A program made the translations under genes and the position numbers. Of a stretch of 51,971 nt of DNA, positions 1-8,770 are shown piece by piece (positions within the stretch are counted from its first letter, which is position 1; each line of letters starts with the position of its first letter). Source of the DNA: CAYUYV01 sp050331455 (GTDB lineage Bacteria; Pseudomonadota; Alphaproteobacteria; JAJFIK01); the NCBI GenBank assembly GCA_050331455.1, contig JBHJGV010000059.1, positions 1-51,971 of the forward strand. Reading direction: 5' to 3'. The notes below the pieces were generated by a model. That model had not been told where the DNA came from. It worked only from the letters and a program-made list of their open reading frames with translations, and did no database searches.

Positions 1-773
1 CCCACCTGCGGGTTTTTGTCGAGTTGCCCGCCGAAAAACGGGCCCCTTACGCAAAACCGGCCCACGTGTGCGCCCTGCCGCCCCCCACACCCCCCCGCGC
101 CCGGGGCCTCGGCCGGGGCGGCCTCCAGGCGTGCGGCAAGACCGTTCGCCCGGGCCCGGGCCTGGTCAAGATCGGCGCGGGAGGAAAACTGGCGCCCGGC
201 AAGCTCCTCCGCCCGCACAAGGGCCGCGCGGGCCTCCTTGAGATCCGCTTCCACCGCATCGGCCGTGGCCTTCTGCACCACGGCGCGGGCCCGTGCGAGA
301 TCGAGGTCGAGTTCGGCGAGCCGGCTGTCGAGCCGGGCCAGCACCTGCCCCGCCTCGACGCGGGCCCCTTCCTCGACAAACACCTCAATGAGCCGGCCCG
401 TGAGTTCGGCCGACACCGTCGCCCGGCGCCGGGCGACCACATAGCCCGAGGCGATCAGCCCGCGCCGCCGGCGCACGGCTGGTTGCGGCAGGCTGACCGC
501 GCCCGTCGCCGATGGGCCGTTGGGGGCCGGGGAAGCGCCATTTGTGGATGCGGCAGGATCTGCCGCAGCGGGCGCAACCGCAGCCTCCCCTTCTGCAAGG
601 CCCGCCTGGGTAGATTGGTAGTAAAGCAGCCCAACCGCGCCACCGGCGGCGAGGACCAACAACAGGATGATCAGCAGCCAAACAAAAATGCCAGGCCCGC
701 GCCGGGTTTGCGGCCGTGCAGCGTCGTCAATGGAAAGCGATCGCAGCAGGTCCGAGCGGTTCCCCTCGCTCAT
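1..773 (-). CDS. HlyD/MacA-type membrane-fusion (periplasmic adaptor) protein, 3' end cut by window
   Basis: The reading frame opens with ATG at 773 and runs off the left edge without a stop. The N-terminus is a short cytoplasmic stretch, then one transmembrane anchor (about residues 28-48, rich in L, I, V and A), then a low-complexity Ala/Pro linker. Next comes a biotinyl-lipoyl-like half-motif (about 100-140: ASGYVVARRRATVSAEL, then VEEGARVEAGQVLARLD), and an Ala/Glu/Arg-rich alpha-helical hairpin. At the edge the second lipoyl half begins (VRGPFFGGQLDKN, compare the family's IRAPFDGVVLDKN). This is the standard order of adaptors that link an inner-membrane ABC or RND pump to an outer-membrane channel. 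The partner pump would lie left of the window. The segment just before the edge (about 60-130) is C-rich on the plus strand and matches the family poorly, which could be low-quality sequence at a contig end. Confidence 0.85.
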   Translation of the reverse strand, partial: MSEGNRSDLLRSLSIDDAARPQTRRGPGIFVWLLIILLLVLAAGGAVGLLYYQSTQAGLAEGEAAVAPAAADPAASTNGASPAPNGPSATGAVSLPQPAVRRRRGLIASGYVVARRRATVSAELTGRLIEVFVEEGARVEAGQVLARLDSRLAELDLDLARARAVVQKATADAVEADLKEARAALVRAEELAGRQFSSRADLDQARARANGLAARLEAAPAEAPGAGGCGGRQGAHVGRFCVRGPFFGGQLDKNPQV

Positions 774-1072
774 GTCCTGTCCTCTGTTTGTTCTAACCCA
801 CTCTCACCATGCGCCAAATGGGTCCAGTGGAAAAGCCTACGACACCTTCTTTGCTTTTTAAAGTATCGTCTTTTGACAAATCAACGCCCTGGTTTTTGAA
901 ACGGAATTCTGGGGCGGAGGCGATTGGGCACATGGGCCCCATATGGGGTGCTTGATGGAGGGTCGGAAACAAAGAAGCGGCCGGGCACAAACATCCCGGC
1001 CGCCGAACAGAATTGGAGTGGCGTTGATCAGGGCAGAGGCCTTCGGGAAAGAGAGCTCAATGCCCTGGTCGA
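774..1072. other. Intergenic region with terminator and upstream region of adaptor gene
   Basis: About 300 bases lie between the stop of the vWA/CBM2 gene and the start of the adaptor gene on the same strand. It holds one clear intrinsic terminator (977-1003). The remaining 190 bases presumably carry the adaptor promoter, but I could not identify convincing -35/-10 boxes. Confidence 0.6.
966..1003 (-). terminator. Rho-independent terminator of the vWA/CBM2 gene
   Basis: A perfect 9-bp stem GCGGCCGGG (977-985) and CCCGGCCGC (995-1003) encloses a 9-nt loop. Read on the minus strand it is followed by a T-rich run (TTCTTTGTTT), about 70 bases after the stop of the vWA/CBM2 gene. Confidence 0.8.
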
Positions 1073-3199
1073 TCAGAAGAAGAACGCACCGTCATCGCCG
1101 ACGAGATCCGCAGGCACATCGTCCACGCCGATCACCTCGAAATCGTCAGCTGTCCAAAGCACGCCGCTCCCGTCCGGAAGTCCTGCCTGGAAACCGAAGC
1201 CTTCCGAAGTCCCCGCTTCGACCGGGCGTGTGTAATCTGCCGGGAAGAAGAAGATGTCTTCGCCATCATCTGCGGCCTCTGCGCCCCAGACATTTTGCAG
1301 GTCGATGCGATCAAGCTCGCCCGCTTCCAGGTCCAGTCGGACGATCCACTGGTTGATGTCCACGGTTCCCGTGTTCTCGACACGGACTTGTTGAACGGCA
1401 CCGAACTGCCAGTCATTGACGTGGTCGGCATTCACGATCAGACCGCCGGTGGCCATGTCGTCCGTGATGACGTCGTCATCGCTGAATGCGCAGCTGACGT
1501 CGTCTTCGTCAAAGCCGGCACCCTCGACTTGGATACCGATATGGAGCGTATCGCCAGCCCTCAGCTCGGGCTGCCACGCATTGCCCACGGTCGTGAAGGT
1601 GCCTGTGTGGGCATCGAAATGAACGGGTCCTTGGAACCCGTCAAGCCAGCCATTCACGAAACTGCCCTCGGCGAGATCAAGGTCGAGCGTCCATCCCGTG
1701 GTGGACTCACCCTCCAACAGATCTTCCGTGATGGTCAGTTCGAACGTGGCCACATAGCCGCCGCCATAGGACGGGTCGAACCAGTCATTGACGTGCTTGA
1801 CCTCAAGGTCGCACACATCACCGCCCATGCCTGGGTCGCCGCCATCATCGTCCATATCGTCATTGCGGATCACGCCATCCACACTGGGAAGGGACTCGAC
1901 GGTCTGGGTGGTGGTGAGTGCGGTGTTGTCCGGATCGGTAAAGAACACCTGGGCCGAGACCGTGTCATCGGCATTGACATCCAGGCCCGACAGCGTCGCC
2001 GTGAAATTGAGACCGAAGGGCGTCTCCACCAGGTCATCACGGGTCAGCGTCTGAACAACAACGCCGTTCACGCTAAGCTCAAGACGATCCACCGTGACAG
2101 GATCGATAAACGACCCTGTCAGGCCTGCCTCGAGCGTATCAGGATCCAAAACCTGAGGCTCAACGGAATCGTTATCGACACCGTCATCGACAATATCGAG
2201 GGCGTCGATGTTGGCTCCGGCGCCGACACCAATGGCACGGATCGTGGCGTCGAGACCATCTGGGTCCGTCAGGGTCGCTACCTCGTCGAGCAGCGAGCCG
2301 ACCGATGCCACACCGTCGCTGAGGAAAAAGGCCACGTTTGAGCCGGCCGCCTGGCCTTCAAAGAAGGTAATGGCTTCCTGTAAAGGAGCCTCAAAGTTCG
2401 TCCCGCCCCCGGAATCCAGTGATTCAAGTGCCTCAATGACATCCAACTCACCATTCGCATCGGCATCCTGACCGATTGTGCCCGTGAAGACACTTTGGGC
2501 AGTTGAAGCGAATGGAATGACAGAGACTTGTGCTCCGCCAAGACCACCATCAATAAGTGATTGGGTCAGTGCCTTGAAACCGGCGATCTCGGCGTCCAGC
2601 ACCGTGTTCGAAGATCCGTCGCCATTCTGATCCCCGACCGTGGTCGTTCCACCAAAATTAGAACTGGTGCTTCCAGACACATCAATGATGTAAGCAATGT
2701 TGAACTGGCTGGAGCTTCCGAAATCGCGCGGCGTAATGCTGCCGCGAATGTCCAACGTCGCATCCCCGGAGCGATCCAGTGTCGTGAGGGTCAGGCTCAG
2801 GTCCAGGGGAGAAGAAACACCCTCCGCGTCCGTGACGGTGATTGTCCCGTCCACACGGGACGTTTCTTCCGCGTCATCCGTAAGGACAACTGTAAACGCC
2901 TCATCAGCTTCCACATCAAGATCACCATTCACTTCGATGGTGACGACCTGGTCTCCGCCCACGCCGTCGGCGAAAATCACGGAGCCACTTGGAAAACCTC
3001 CAGCGACGAAATCCATCGCATCGGCGTCATCACTGATCACAGCGTAGGACGCAGTGACCATACCCGAAAGATCACCAGACCGGTTGATGGTAAAGGTGAA
3101 CATTGTAGGGCCGCTATTGCCTTCAAGCTGGTCTAGGCTGCCCTGGAATTCTTCATTGACCGACAGAGTCATATCCAGATCCCCAATCTTATTTTGCAT
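1073..3199 (-). CDS. Secreted-type von Willebrand A protein with Calx-beta-like and two CBM2 cellulose-binding domains
   Basis: 708 residues, very acidic, with no N-terminal signal peptide. Domains in order: a Calx-beta-like segment (about 10-125); a vWA domain (about 165-365) with a complete metal-ion site, namely D173-x-S175-x-S177, T267 and D295; a beta-rich linker (about 366-445); a D/G-rich hinge (446-460); CBM2-like module 1 (463-571), with cysteines 463 and 570 placed for the family disulfide; and CBM2-like module 2 (587-683). Both modules show the NDW and NGW-type aromatic positions of family 2. The last residues (GDDGAFFF) are acidic then hydrophobic, like many type I secretion tails. 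Together with the missing signal peptide and the adaptor gene downstream, this suggests type I export, but that is inference. A likely role is calcium- or Mg-dependent adhesion to cellulose or other glycans. Start ATG at 3199; a second ATG at 3172 is possible. Confidence 0.85.
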   Translation of the reverse strand: MQNKIGDLDMTLSVNEEFQGSLDQLEGNSGPTMFTFTINRSGDLSGMVTASYAVISDDADAMDFVAGGFPSGSVIFADGVGGDQVVTIEVNGDLDVEADEAFTVVLTDDAEETSRVDGTITVTDAEGVSSPLDLSLTLTTLDRSGDATLDIRGSITPRDFGSSSQFNIAYIIDVSGSTSSNFGGTTTVGDQNGDGSSNTVLDAEIAGFKALTQSLIDGGLGGAQVSVIPFASTAQSVFTGTIGQDADANGELDVIEALESLDSGGGTNFEAPLQEAITFFEGQAAGSNVAFFLSDGVASVGSLLDEVATLTDPDGLDATIRAIGVGAGANIDALDIVDDGVDNDSVEPQVLDPDTLEAGLTGSFIDPVTVDRLELSVNGVVVQTLTRDDLVETPFGLNFTATLSGLDVNADDTVSAQVFFTDPDNTALTTTQTVESLPSVDGVIRNDDMDDDGGDPGMGGDVCDLEVKHVNDWFDPSYGGGYVATFELTITEDLLEGESTTGWTLDLDLAEGSFVNGWLDGFQGPVHFDAHTGTFTTVGNAWQPELRAGDTLHIGIQVEGAGFDEDDVSCAFSDDDVITDDMATGGLIVNADHVNDWQFGAVQQVRVENTGTVDINQWIVRLDLEAGELDRIDLQNVWGAEAADDGEDIFFFPADYTRPVEAGTSEGFGFQAGLPDGSGVLWTADDFEVIGVDDVPADLVGDDGAFFF

Positions 3200-3720
3200 G
3201 CTTCACACACGATCCAGCGGTCTAGAGCACTGACCTCTAGAACAAGACTGAATCATCCAATGGCACAGCAATCTCCGCAAAATCATTACATACCGATATC
3301 ACGCACTACCTATATGAGATTTCTCTGCCGAGGACACGTTGCAGATTTGCAATTTGACCAAAAGGACGCAATCATTGGTATATGAATTTTTTATGACGAT
3401 ACAAATTATACGATTTTTCGGCTTTTAAGATATAATTTATCCATTTTATCTCATAAATTGCAGATTTTTTCGCTCTAAATAGGTGTTATAATTTATCAAC
3501 ACTCTTTTTTGTAACTATATTTTGAGAAGAACGGAAAGTATGGACATTGAAACTCGCATATCTCAATTCTTGCCTTCGTTTTCTATGCCAAAAAATACTA
3601 TTCCTTCGATTGATATTTTACTCTTCCACTGATGATACTGCGCACACCTTTCCACGGCAGCGCCTAGATATTGTCGTGTGTCGGAAAAATGAGGCAAAAG
3701 CGGCAGGCAAAAAAATGAAA
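3200..3720. other. AT-rich intergenic region
   Basis: About 520 bases separate the vWA/CBM2 start from the 3' end of rnpB. The stretch 3240-3640 is strikingly AT-rich compared with the GC-rich surroundings and contains many TATAAT-like sequences, so it can supply the promoter of the vWA gene. It also has an inverted repeat at 3221-3241 and a 30-codon open frame at 3540-3632 on the plus strand. I see no recognisable gene. Confidence 0.7.
3221..3241. promoter_or_regulatory. Perfect inverted repeat upstream of the vWA/CBM2 gene (candidate operator)
   Basis: TCTAGAG, 7-nt spacer, CTCTAGA. It is located 22-42 bases upstream of the start codon at 3199, where a repressor would overlap the promoter or leader. 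No U-run follows, so it is not a terminator. The binding protein is unknown. Confidence 0.35.
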
Positions 3721-4129
<409 letters not shown>

Positions 4130-4163
4130 ATGGCCCAGTGTGCCCCCGTTTCCCCCTGCCCCG

Positions 4164-4943
4164 TCAAGCCTTGCCGCCGCACCGGTCAAGGAGGGCGCGC
4201 AGCCGTCGGGCTCCCCGCGCCGTCGGCATGCCGGGCACCCCATCCCCAAAGCGTTCAGGCTCGAAATGGCGTTGGAAAGCGCGGGTCACCGCGATGGTTG
4301 GTCCATCCAACCGGCCCGTGACCGCCAAAGCCCTCCCGGCCCAGCCATAGCCGAACGCGGCGAGGTCACGCTGCCAGCCGGCAAGGTCACCCACCGACCC
4401 GGTCGGCGCCCGGTCGGACGGCTCTGGACCGCTCGGCACCGGATCGCCGTCGACGGGCGGCATCACGCCCAGGCCGGCGTCGGCGAGCGCGCGCCAGGGG
4501 AAGCGCTCGCCCGGGTCCGTCTTGCGCGCCGGCGCGATATCGGAATGGCCGAGGACACGGGCCGGCTCGATCCCGTGGCGGGCCGTGATGGCGAGGCCGA
4601 GGGCGATCACTGCCCGGATCTGCGCGGGCGGAAAATCCCGGTACCCCCATTCATGCCCCGGATTGACGATCTCGATGCCGATGGACGCACTGTTGAGATC
4701 GGTCTCCCCCGCCCAGAAGGACACGCCCGCATGCCAGGCGCGGGCCGCCTCCGGCACCAGGCCGACCACCGTTCCGTCCTCCTCCACCAGGTAATGGGCG
4801 CTGACCTTCGCCGCCGGATCCCGCAAACGGGCCAGGGCCGCAGGCCCCGACACCATGCCCGTGTAATGGAGGAGCAGCATGGAGACCGGCCCGGCGCGGT
4901 GATCGAAATTCGGCGATGGCGCCTCGCTTGCGTGCCCGGTCAT
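4164..4943 (-). CDS. AmpD-like N-acetylmuramoyl-L-alanine amidase with C-terminal peptidoglycan-binding domain
   Basis: 259 residues. An amidase_2 zinc domain spans about 1-155. Expected ligands are present: H26 in LLLHYTG, H133 in GHSDIAP and D143 in KTDPG, with the catalytic lysine K141. These align with H34, H154, D164 and K162 of E. coli AmpD. A peptidoglycan_binding_1-like helical domain (about 188-256, DLAAFGYGW ... TRAFQRHFEPERF) follows. There is no signal peptide, consistent with cytoplasmic recycling of anhydro-muropeptides. The start codon overlaps the stop of the upstream EamA gene in an ATGA, so it is translationally coupled. The gene is followed by rnpB. Confidence 0.9.
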   Translation of the reverse strand: MTGHASEAPSPNFDHRAGPVSMLLLHYTGMVSGPAALARLRDPAAKVSAHYLVEEDGTVVGLVPEAARAWHAGVSFWAGETDLNSASIGIEIVNPGHEWGYRDFPPAQIRAVIALGLAITARHGIEPARVLGHSDIAPARKTDPGERFPWRALADAGLGVMPPVDGDPVPSGPEPSDRAPTGSVGDLAGWQRDLAAFGYGWAGRALAVTGRLDGPTIAVTRAFQRHFEPERFGDGVPGMPTARGARRLRALLDRCGGKA

Positions 4944-5824
4944 GGCGCCGAGCGTTCCTCGACCGCAAGGACCGTCTCAGGCCGGCGCACGGAAATGATC
5001 AGCACTCCGATAAGCGTGATCACGCCCCCCAGCACCATCCGGCCCGTCAGGACATCCCCCAGAACCGTCACCCCCAGGATCACCGTGAAGACCGGCGTCA
5101 TCAGGGTCAGGGGCGAGATCCGGCTGACCTCGTAACGCTGGATCAGATAGAAAAGGCCGGCATGGGCCACCAGATTGGACACGAGTGCGGTGAAGGCAAT
5201 CGCCGCCCAGGTGCGCCAGGACGCCTCCGCCATGAGCGCCAGGGCATCGCCTTCAATCACCAGGGACGCGGGCAGCAGCAGCGGCCAGGACAGGAGCGCG
5301 ATCCAGGCCTGGAGAGCGAACACGCCCACGGTTTCGAGCTGACGCATAACGATGATCGAGACCGCCCCCACCAGCGCGGCGGCAACCCCGAAGGCCATGC
5401 CGTCGATATAGGCAAAGACCCGGGGGTCGAAACTGATCGCCATGACGCCCACGAATGACAGGGCCATGCCGAGCCATCGGCGCCAGCCGACCGTCTCGCC
5501 GAGCAGGACCATGGACAACAGCGTCGTGAACGGCACGCCGAGCTGGGTGGCGATGGCCACCGAGGACAGATCGTCTGCCACGTAAATCCCAGTGAAGAAC
5601 AGGCCGAACTGGAGGGCGCCGGCCCCCATGGCCACGATCGCGATCTTGCCCATCTGACCCCGATGCCAGCGCAGAAAAGGCGCCAGGATCACCGCCAGGA
5701 GCAGAAAACGCAGCCCCGTGAACAACAGGGGCGGCATTTCCTGAACCCCAATGGACACGGCCACCAGGGACAGGGCCCAGACAAAGGTGATCAGGACCAG
5801 GAAAGCGAAATGTTTGGCTGTCAC
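4940..5824 (-). CDS. EamA/DMT-family transporter (second of a tandem pair)
   Basis: 294 residues with ten predicted hydrophobic segments forming two EamA repeats (about 5-135 and 150-285), each ending in the typical GVxxISFDP / GVLIISVRR strings. Such drug/metabolite transporters export metabolites or amino acids across the inner membrane; the substrate is unknown. I choose the GTG at 5824 because it overlaps the stop of the upstream EamA gene (GTGA) and opens directly on the first membrane segment. A much longer open frame continues upstream but lies antisense-like within the neighbour in another frame and has no transporter sequence. Confidence 0.9.
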   Translation of the reverse strand: MTAKHFAFLVLITFVWALSLVAVSIGVQEMPPLLFTGLRFLLLAVILAPFLRWHRGQMGKIAIVAMGAGALQFGLFFTGIYVADDLSSVAIATQLGVPFTTLLSMVLLGETVGWRRWLGMALSFVGVMAISFDPRVFAYIDGMAFGVAAALVGAVSIIVMRQLETVGVFALQAWIALLSWPLLLPASLVIEGDALALMAEASWRTWAAIAFTALVSNLVAHAGLFYLIQRYEVSRISPLTLMTPVFTVILGVTVLGDVLTGRMVLGGVITLIGVLIISVRRPETVLAVEERSAP

Positions 5825-6807
5825 GGCACGCGCTCCGCCGATGGAGAAGCAGGATCCGCCGGGCCCGGAGCCTGCTGGCCCAGAGCATGCCGGCCCAGGG
5901 CCTGCTGACCGGGAGCCTGGACGCCAGGGGCGGTGCCCGCCGGCGCCACCGGACGGGCCTTCCGGCCCTCCCGGAGCGCAACGATCAGCACACCGAGCAG
6001 GGTTACACCGCCGCCGACCAGGATACGGCCCGTCATAGGCTCGCCCAACACGGTGACACCGAAAAAGATCGAAAAGATCGGTGCCATGACCATCATGGGG
6101 CCGGTGAGCGACGCCTCGTAGCGCTGGAGCAGATAATACATGCCGCCATGGCCGATCAGGCTGGCCCCCAGCGCAGTGTAGAAGACGGCCGCCCAGGCTA
6201 TGGGTTCGGCGGTACGGGCCGCGGCCCATTGATCCGTTTCCACTAGGAAGGAGGCCGCGAGCAGGGCCGGCGCGCTCAACAGCGCGATCCAGGCCTGCAT
6301 CCCGAGCGCCGAGACCCCGCGCATGCGCCGCATCATGATCATCGCGACGGCGATGCACAGGGCCGCCCCCGCCATCAAGACAAGACCCATACCCTGGTCG
6401 AAGACGCCGGGATCGAAACTGATCACCATGACCCCGACAATGGCGAGGGAAATGCCGAGGCCCCGCTTCCAGCCGATCTGCTCCCCGAGCACCAGCACCG
6501 ACAGGAGCGTGACAAAGGGCACATTGAGCTGGGTCACGATCGCCGCGGTGCCCACATCCGCCATGGTCAGCCCGACAAAGATGAGCCCGAAATGGAGGGA
6601 GCCGGCAAAGATTCCGATCAACATCACCTGACGCATGCGACCGGGATACCAGCGCAACAAGGGAGCAAGCAGTACACCGACGATACAGAACCGCAATGCG
6701 GTAAAGAACAGGGGGGGAAACTGCTCCACCCCCACCTTGCCGGCCACGAAATTGAAGCCCCAGACCAGGCAGATCAGCACGATCAGGGCGAAGTGGTGGG
6801 GCGCCAT
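5821..6807 (-). CDS. EamA/DMT-family transporter (first of a tandem pair)
   Basis: 328 residues when started at the ATG at 6807 (MAPHHFALIV), immediately before the first membrane helix. Ten hydrophobic segments in two EamA repeats follow. It is clearly paralogous to the next gene (shared FxxALRF, LLRW, GVMVISFDP and LLQRYE strings), so the pair arose by tandem duplication. The C-terminal 35 residues are a low-complexity cytoplasmic tail of short Gly-Gln-Ala-Pro repeats (GQQALGRHALGQQAPG) absent from the paralogue. It overlaps the second transporter by four bases. Substrate unknown; the tandem could work as a heteromeric pair, as in some small multidrug systems. Confidence 0.88.
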   Translation of the reverse strand: MAPHHFALIVLICLVWGFNFVAGKVGVEQFPPLFFTALRFCIVGVLLAPLLRWYPGRMRQVMLIGIFAGSLHFGLIFVGLTMADVGTAAIVTQLNVPFVTLLSVLVLGEQIGWKRGLGISLAIVGVMVISFDPGVFDQGMGLVLMAGAALCIAVAMIMMRRMRGVSALGMQAWIALLSAPALLAASFLVETDQWAAARTAEPIAWAAVFYTALGASLIGHGGMYYLLQRYEASLTGPMMVMAPIFSIFFGVTVLGEPMTGRILVGGGVTLLGVLIVALREGRKARPVAPAGTAPGVQAPGQQALGRHALGQQAPGPADPASPSAERVP

Positions 6808-6975
6808 GGGCTTGGGTTCCGGCAAAGGAGGACGGTCAGCGCGACAATAGCCAGCCCGGCGGAGGCTGCACAAGGCATCCCGGGACAAGCTGCCCGGGAC
6901 ACGCCAAGACGGGCCGGCCCCGTCATGCCGGCTCCGTCATTCAGGTCTGTGCACAGAACAAATATCAAACGGCGA

Positions 6976-7773
6976 TCAAGCCGGAACGGGCTGGCGGGCG
7001 CGCTGGTGCTTGATCCGCTCATAGGCGGTGTTGATGAGCGAAATCTTGCCGTTGGCGAGGCCGACAAACTCAGGTGGTACGCCGCGGGCGATCAGCGCAT
7101 CGGGGTGATTGTCCTTCACCAGCCGGCGATAGACGCGCTTGAGTTCCTCGTCGGTGATGTCCCGGCTGACCCCAAGGATGGCATAGGGATCCGACTCCGG
7201 ACAGCCCACATGGCTACAGCAGATCTGCTCGAAATGGGACGGGGAGAAGCCGAAAATATCCGCCACACGGGAGAGGAAATCGACCTCGAGCGGATGGACG
7301 ACGCCGTCCGCCTTCGCGATGTGGAACAAGCCGTCGAGCAGGTCCTCTAGCACGCCGGGCTTGTCCTGGAACAGCTTGGCGATCTGCCGGGCATAGCCTT
7401 CGTATCCGGCCACGTCCTGGCGTGCCAGATCGAAGACGCGCGCCACATTGCGCTCCTCGCCGGCGGGCACGTGGACAATGTCGTAAAAGGCCGTGACTTC
7501 CGAGGGCCGCACGAGACCGTCGGCCCTGGCCATTTTCGCGCTGAGACCGATCACAGCGATCGTGAAGGCGACCTGCTTGGCCAGGGACCGCAGATGACGC
7601 GGATCGTCTTTCCCGTCAACGCAGACGAGATCGTCTCCCGAAATCATGCCCGATACGGTGCGGAGAAACGAATCGAAACTGTCTTGGGCGACGTGCAAAA
7701 GCCGCCGCATGACTTCCCAAAAGGTGACATGCTCCCTTTGGTCTTGAATGTCTGCCACGGAAACCTCCGTCAT
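6976..7773 (-). CDS. DjlA-like TerB/DnaJ-domain co-chaperone
   Basis: 265 residues. A short N-terminal region is followed by a TerB-type helical domain (about 60-185, with FTIAVIGLSAKMARADG and a second FHIAKADGVVH repeat). It ends in a C-terminal J domain (about 195-260) carrying the HPD tripeptide (KDNHPDAL) that stimulates DnaK ATPase. E. coli DjlA has the same order plus an N-terminal membrane helix; here no clear membrane helix precedes TerB. The ATG at 7773 is preferred because upstream codons have no similarity and a GGGTGGG-type site precedes it. The gene lies 130 bases downstream of the lysozyme/chitinase gene on the same strand. Confidence 0.88.
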   Translation of the reverse strand: MTEVSVADIQDQREHVTFWEVMRRLLHVAQDSFDSFLRTVSGMISGDDLVCVDGKDDPRHLRSLAKQVAFTIAVIGLSAKMARADGLVRPSEVTAFYDIVHVPAGEERNVARVFDLARQDVAGYEGYARQIAKLFQDKPGVLEDLLDGLFHIAKADGVVHPLEVDFLSRVADIFGFSPSHFEQICCSHVGCPESDPYAILGVSRDITDEELKRVYRRLVKDNHPDALIARGVPPEFVGLANGKISLINTAYERIKHQRARQPVPA

Positions 7774-7903
7774 GCGCCCACCCTGCAGCCGGCGCAATGG
7801 ATCATTTCCTATCGTTACGCAAAGCGGCCACGTGTGCAATCTGGCCGGAATCTTGGCGCGTCGCGGTTCGCGTTGGCCAGAACCAACAGTTTGGATGCTG
7901 CCC

Positions 7904-8770
7904 TCACATCTGGGCCACAGTGCGGTCGAGTTCGCGCCACGTGTTGCGGCCGACGACCCCGTCAATCGTCAGGCGGCGGTGGCGCTGGAACGCCAGGACC
8001 GCATCCTCCGTCATGCCGCCGAAGCCCCCATCGATAGGCCCCGGATTGAAGCTAATCTGGGCGAGCAACTCCTGCAGCACGACGACGGCCACCTCCGTAT
8101 CGCCGAGCCGCAGGGTCGGCCGGGCTGCCGGGTCGGACGCAGACAGGCCGATAAAGGCCCGCGCCGTTTTCTGGCGCCGGTCTTCCAGACCGTACATGCG
8201 GGGATTGACCACACGGGTCACCATTTCCCAGTTTCCCAAATCAGCCCATTCGAGGGCCGTGCGCCCATAGCGGCCGTGGACCTTGAGAAACCAGGCCGCA
8301 ATCACGAAGGCGATGTCCGGTCGTTCTGCGAGTTCCGGTTGGTTGACGAGGTCGATATCGAGGGCTCGGGCCGCCCGGTCGTAATTGTCCCGGCCGGTGA
8401 TCTGGATCCAGCCCCGCCCGCGGAAGCGATAGCCGTCTTCGGGCATGATATTGCCCAGCCGCCGGGCCCGCTTTACCCCGTAGATATAATTGGCGAGCGC
8501 CTCGGGATCCTTGGCATAGCGCTCGGCAATCCGCGGATCGCCGAAATAGGCCGGCCACACGGCCTGGAGCCGCGGAGCGGTATACCAAAGGCCCTCGGTG
8601 CGACGGGTGAACCCGGAGCTTTCATGGCCGGTCTGGCCAAGCAGGGCCGCCCAGCGCCGGGTGGTGGTCATTCCCATGGCCTCAAGGCGCGGCGCCATAT
8701 CCGCCAGGGCCGAAGACACCTCCTCCGGCGCCCGGGGGGCCACTGCCTCAAATCCTTTCTGCAAGTCCAT
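7904..8770 (-). CDS. GH19-type chitinase/endolysin with peptidoglycan-binding domain
   Basis: 288 residues from the ATG at 8770, which has a GGGGAA ribosome site (an ATG at 8791 is the alternative). The N-terminal 190 residues match the family 19 lysozyme/chitinase fold: GHESSGF contains the catalytic glutamate region, and FRGRGWIQITGRDNY is the family's most conserved block. The C-terminal 75 residues form a peptidoglycan_binding_1-like module (LQELLAQISFNPGPIDG ... AVLAFQRH). No signal peptide is visible. Close relatives serve as phage endolysins and as chromosomal cell-wall hydrolases. With no phage genes nearby it is either a domesticated endolysin or a housekeeping muramidase. Confidence 0.88.
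   Translation of the reverse strand: MDLQKGFEAVAPRAPEEVSSALADMAPRLEAMGMTTTRRWAALLGQTGHESSGFTRRTEGLWYTAPRLQAVWPAYFGDPRIAERYAKDPEALANYIYGVKRARRLGNIMPEDGYRFRGRGWIQITGRDNYDRAARALDIDLVNQPELAERPDIAFVIAAWFLKVHGRYGRTALEWADLGNWEMVTRVVNPRMYGLEDRRQKTARAFIGLSASDPAARPTLRLGDTEVAVVVLQELLAQISFNPGPIDGGFGGMTEDAVLAFQRHRRLTIDGVVGRNTWRELDRTVAQM

Noticed and set aside
5825..6358. Upstream extension of the second EamA transporter to an ATG at 6358
   Set aside because: The extension overlaps the first transporter in another frame and lacks membrane segments; the GTG at 5824 gives the standard ten-helix protein.
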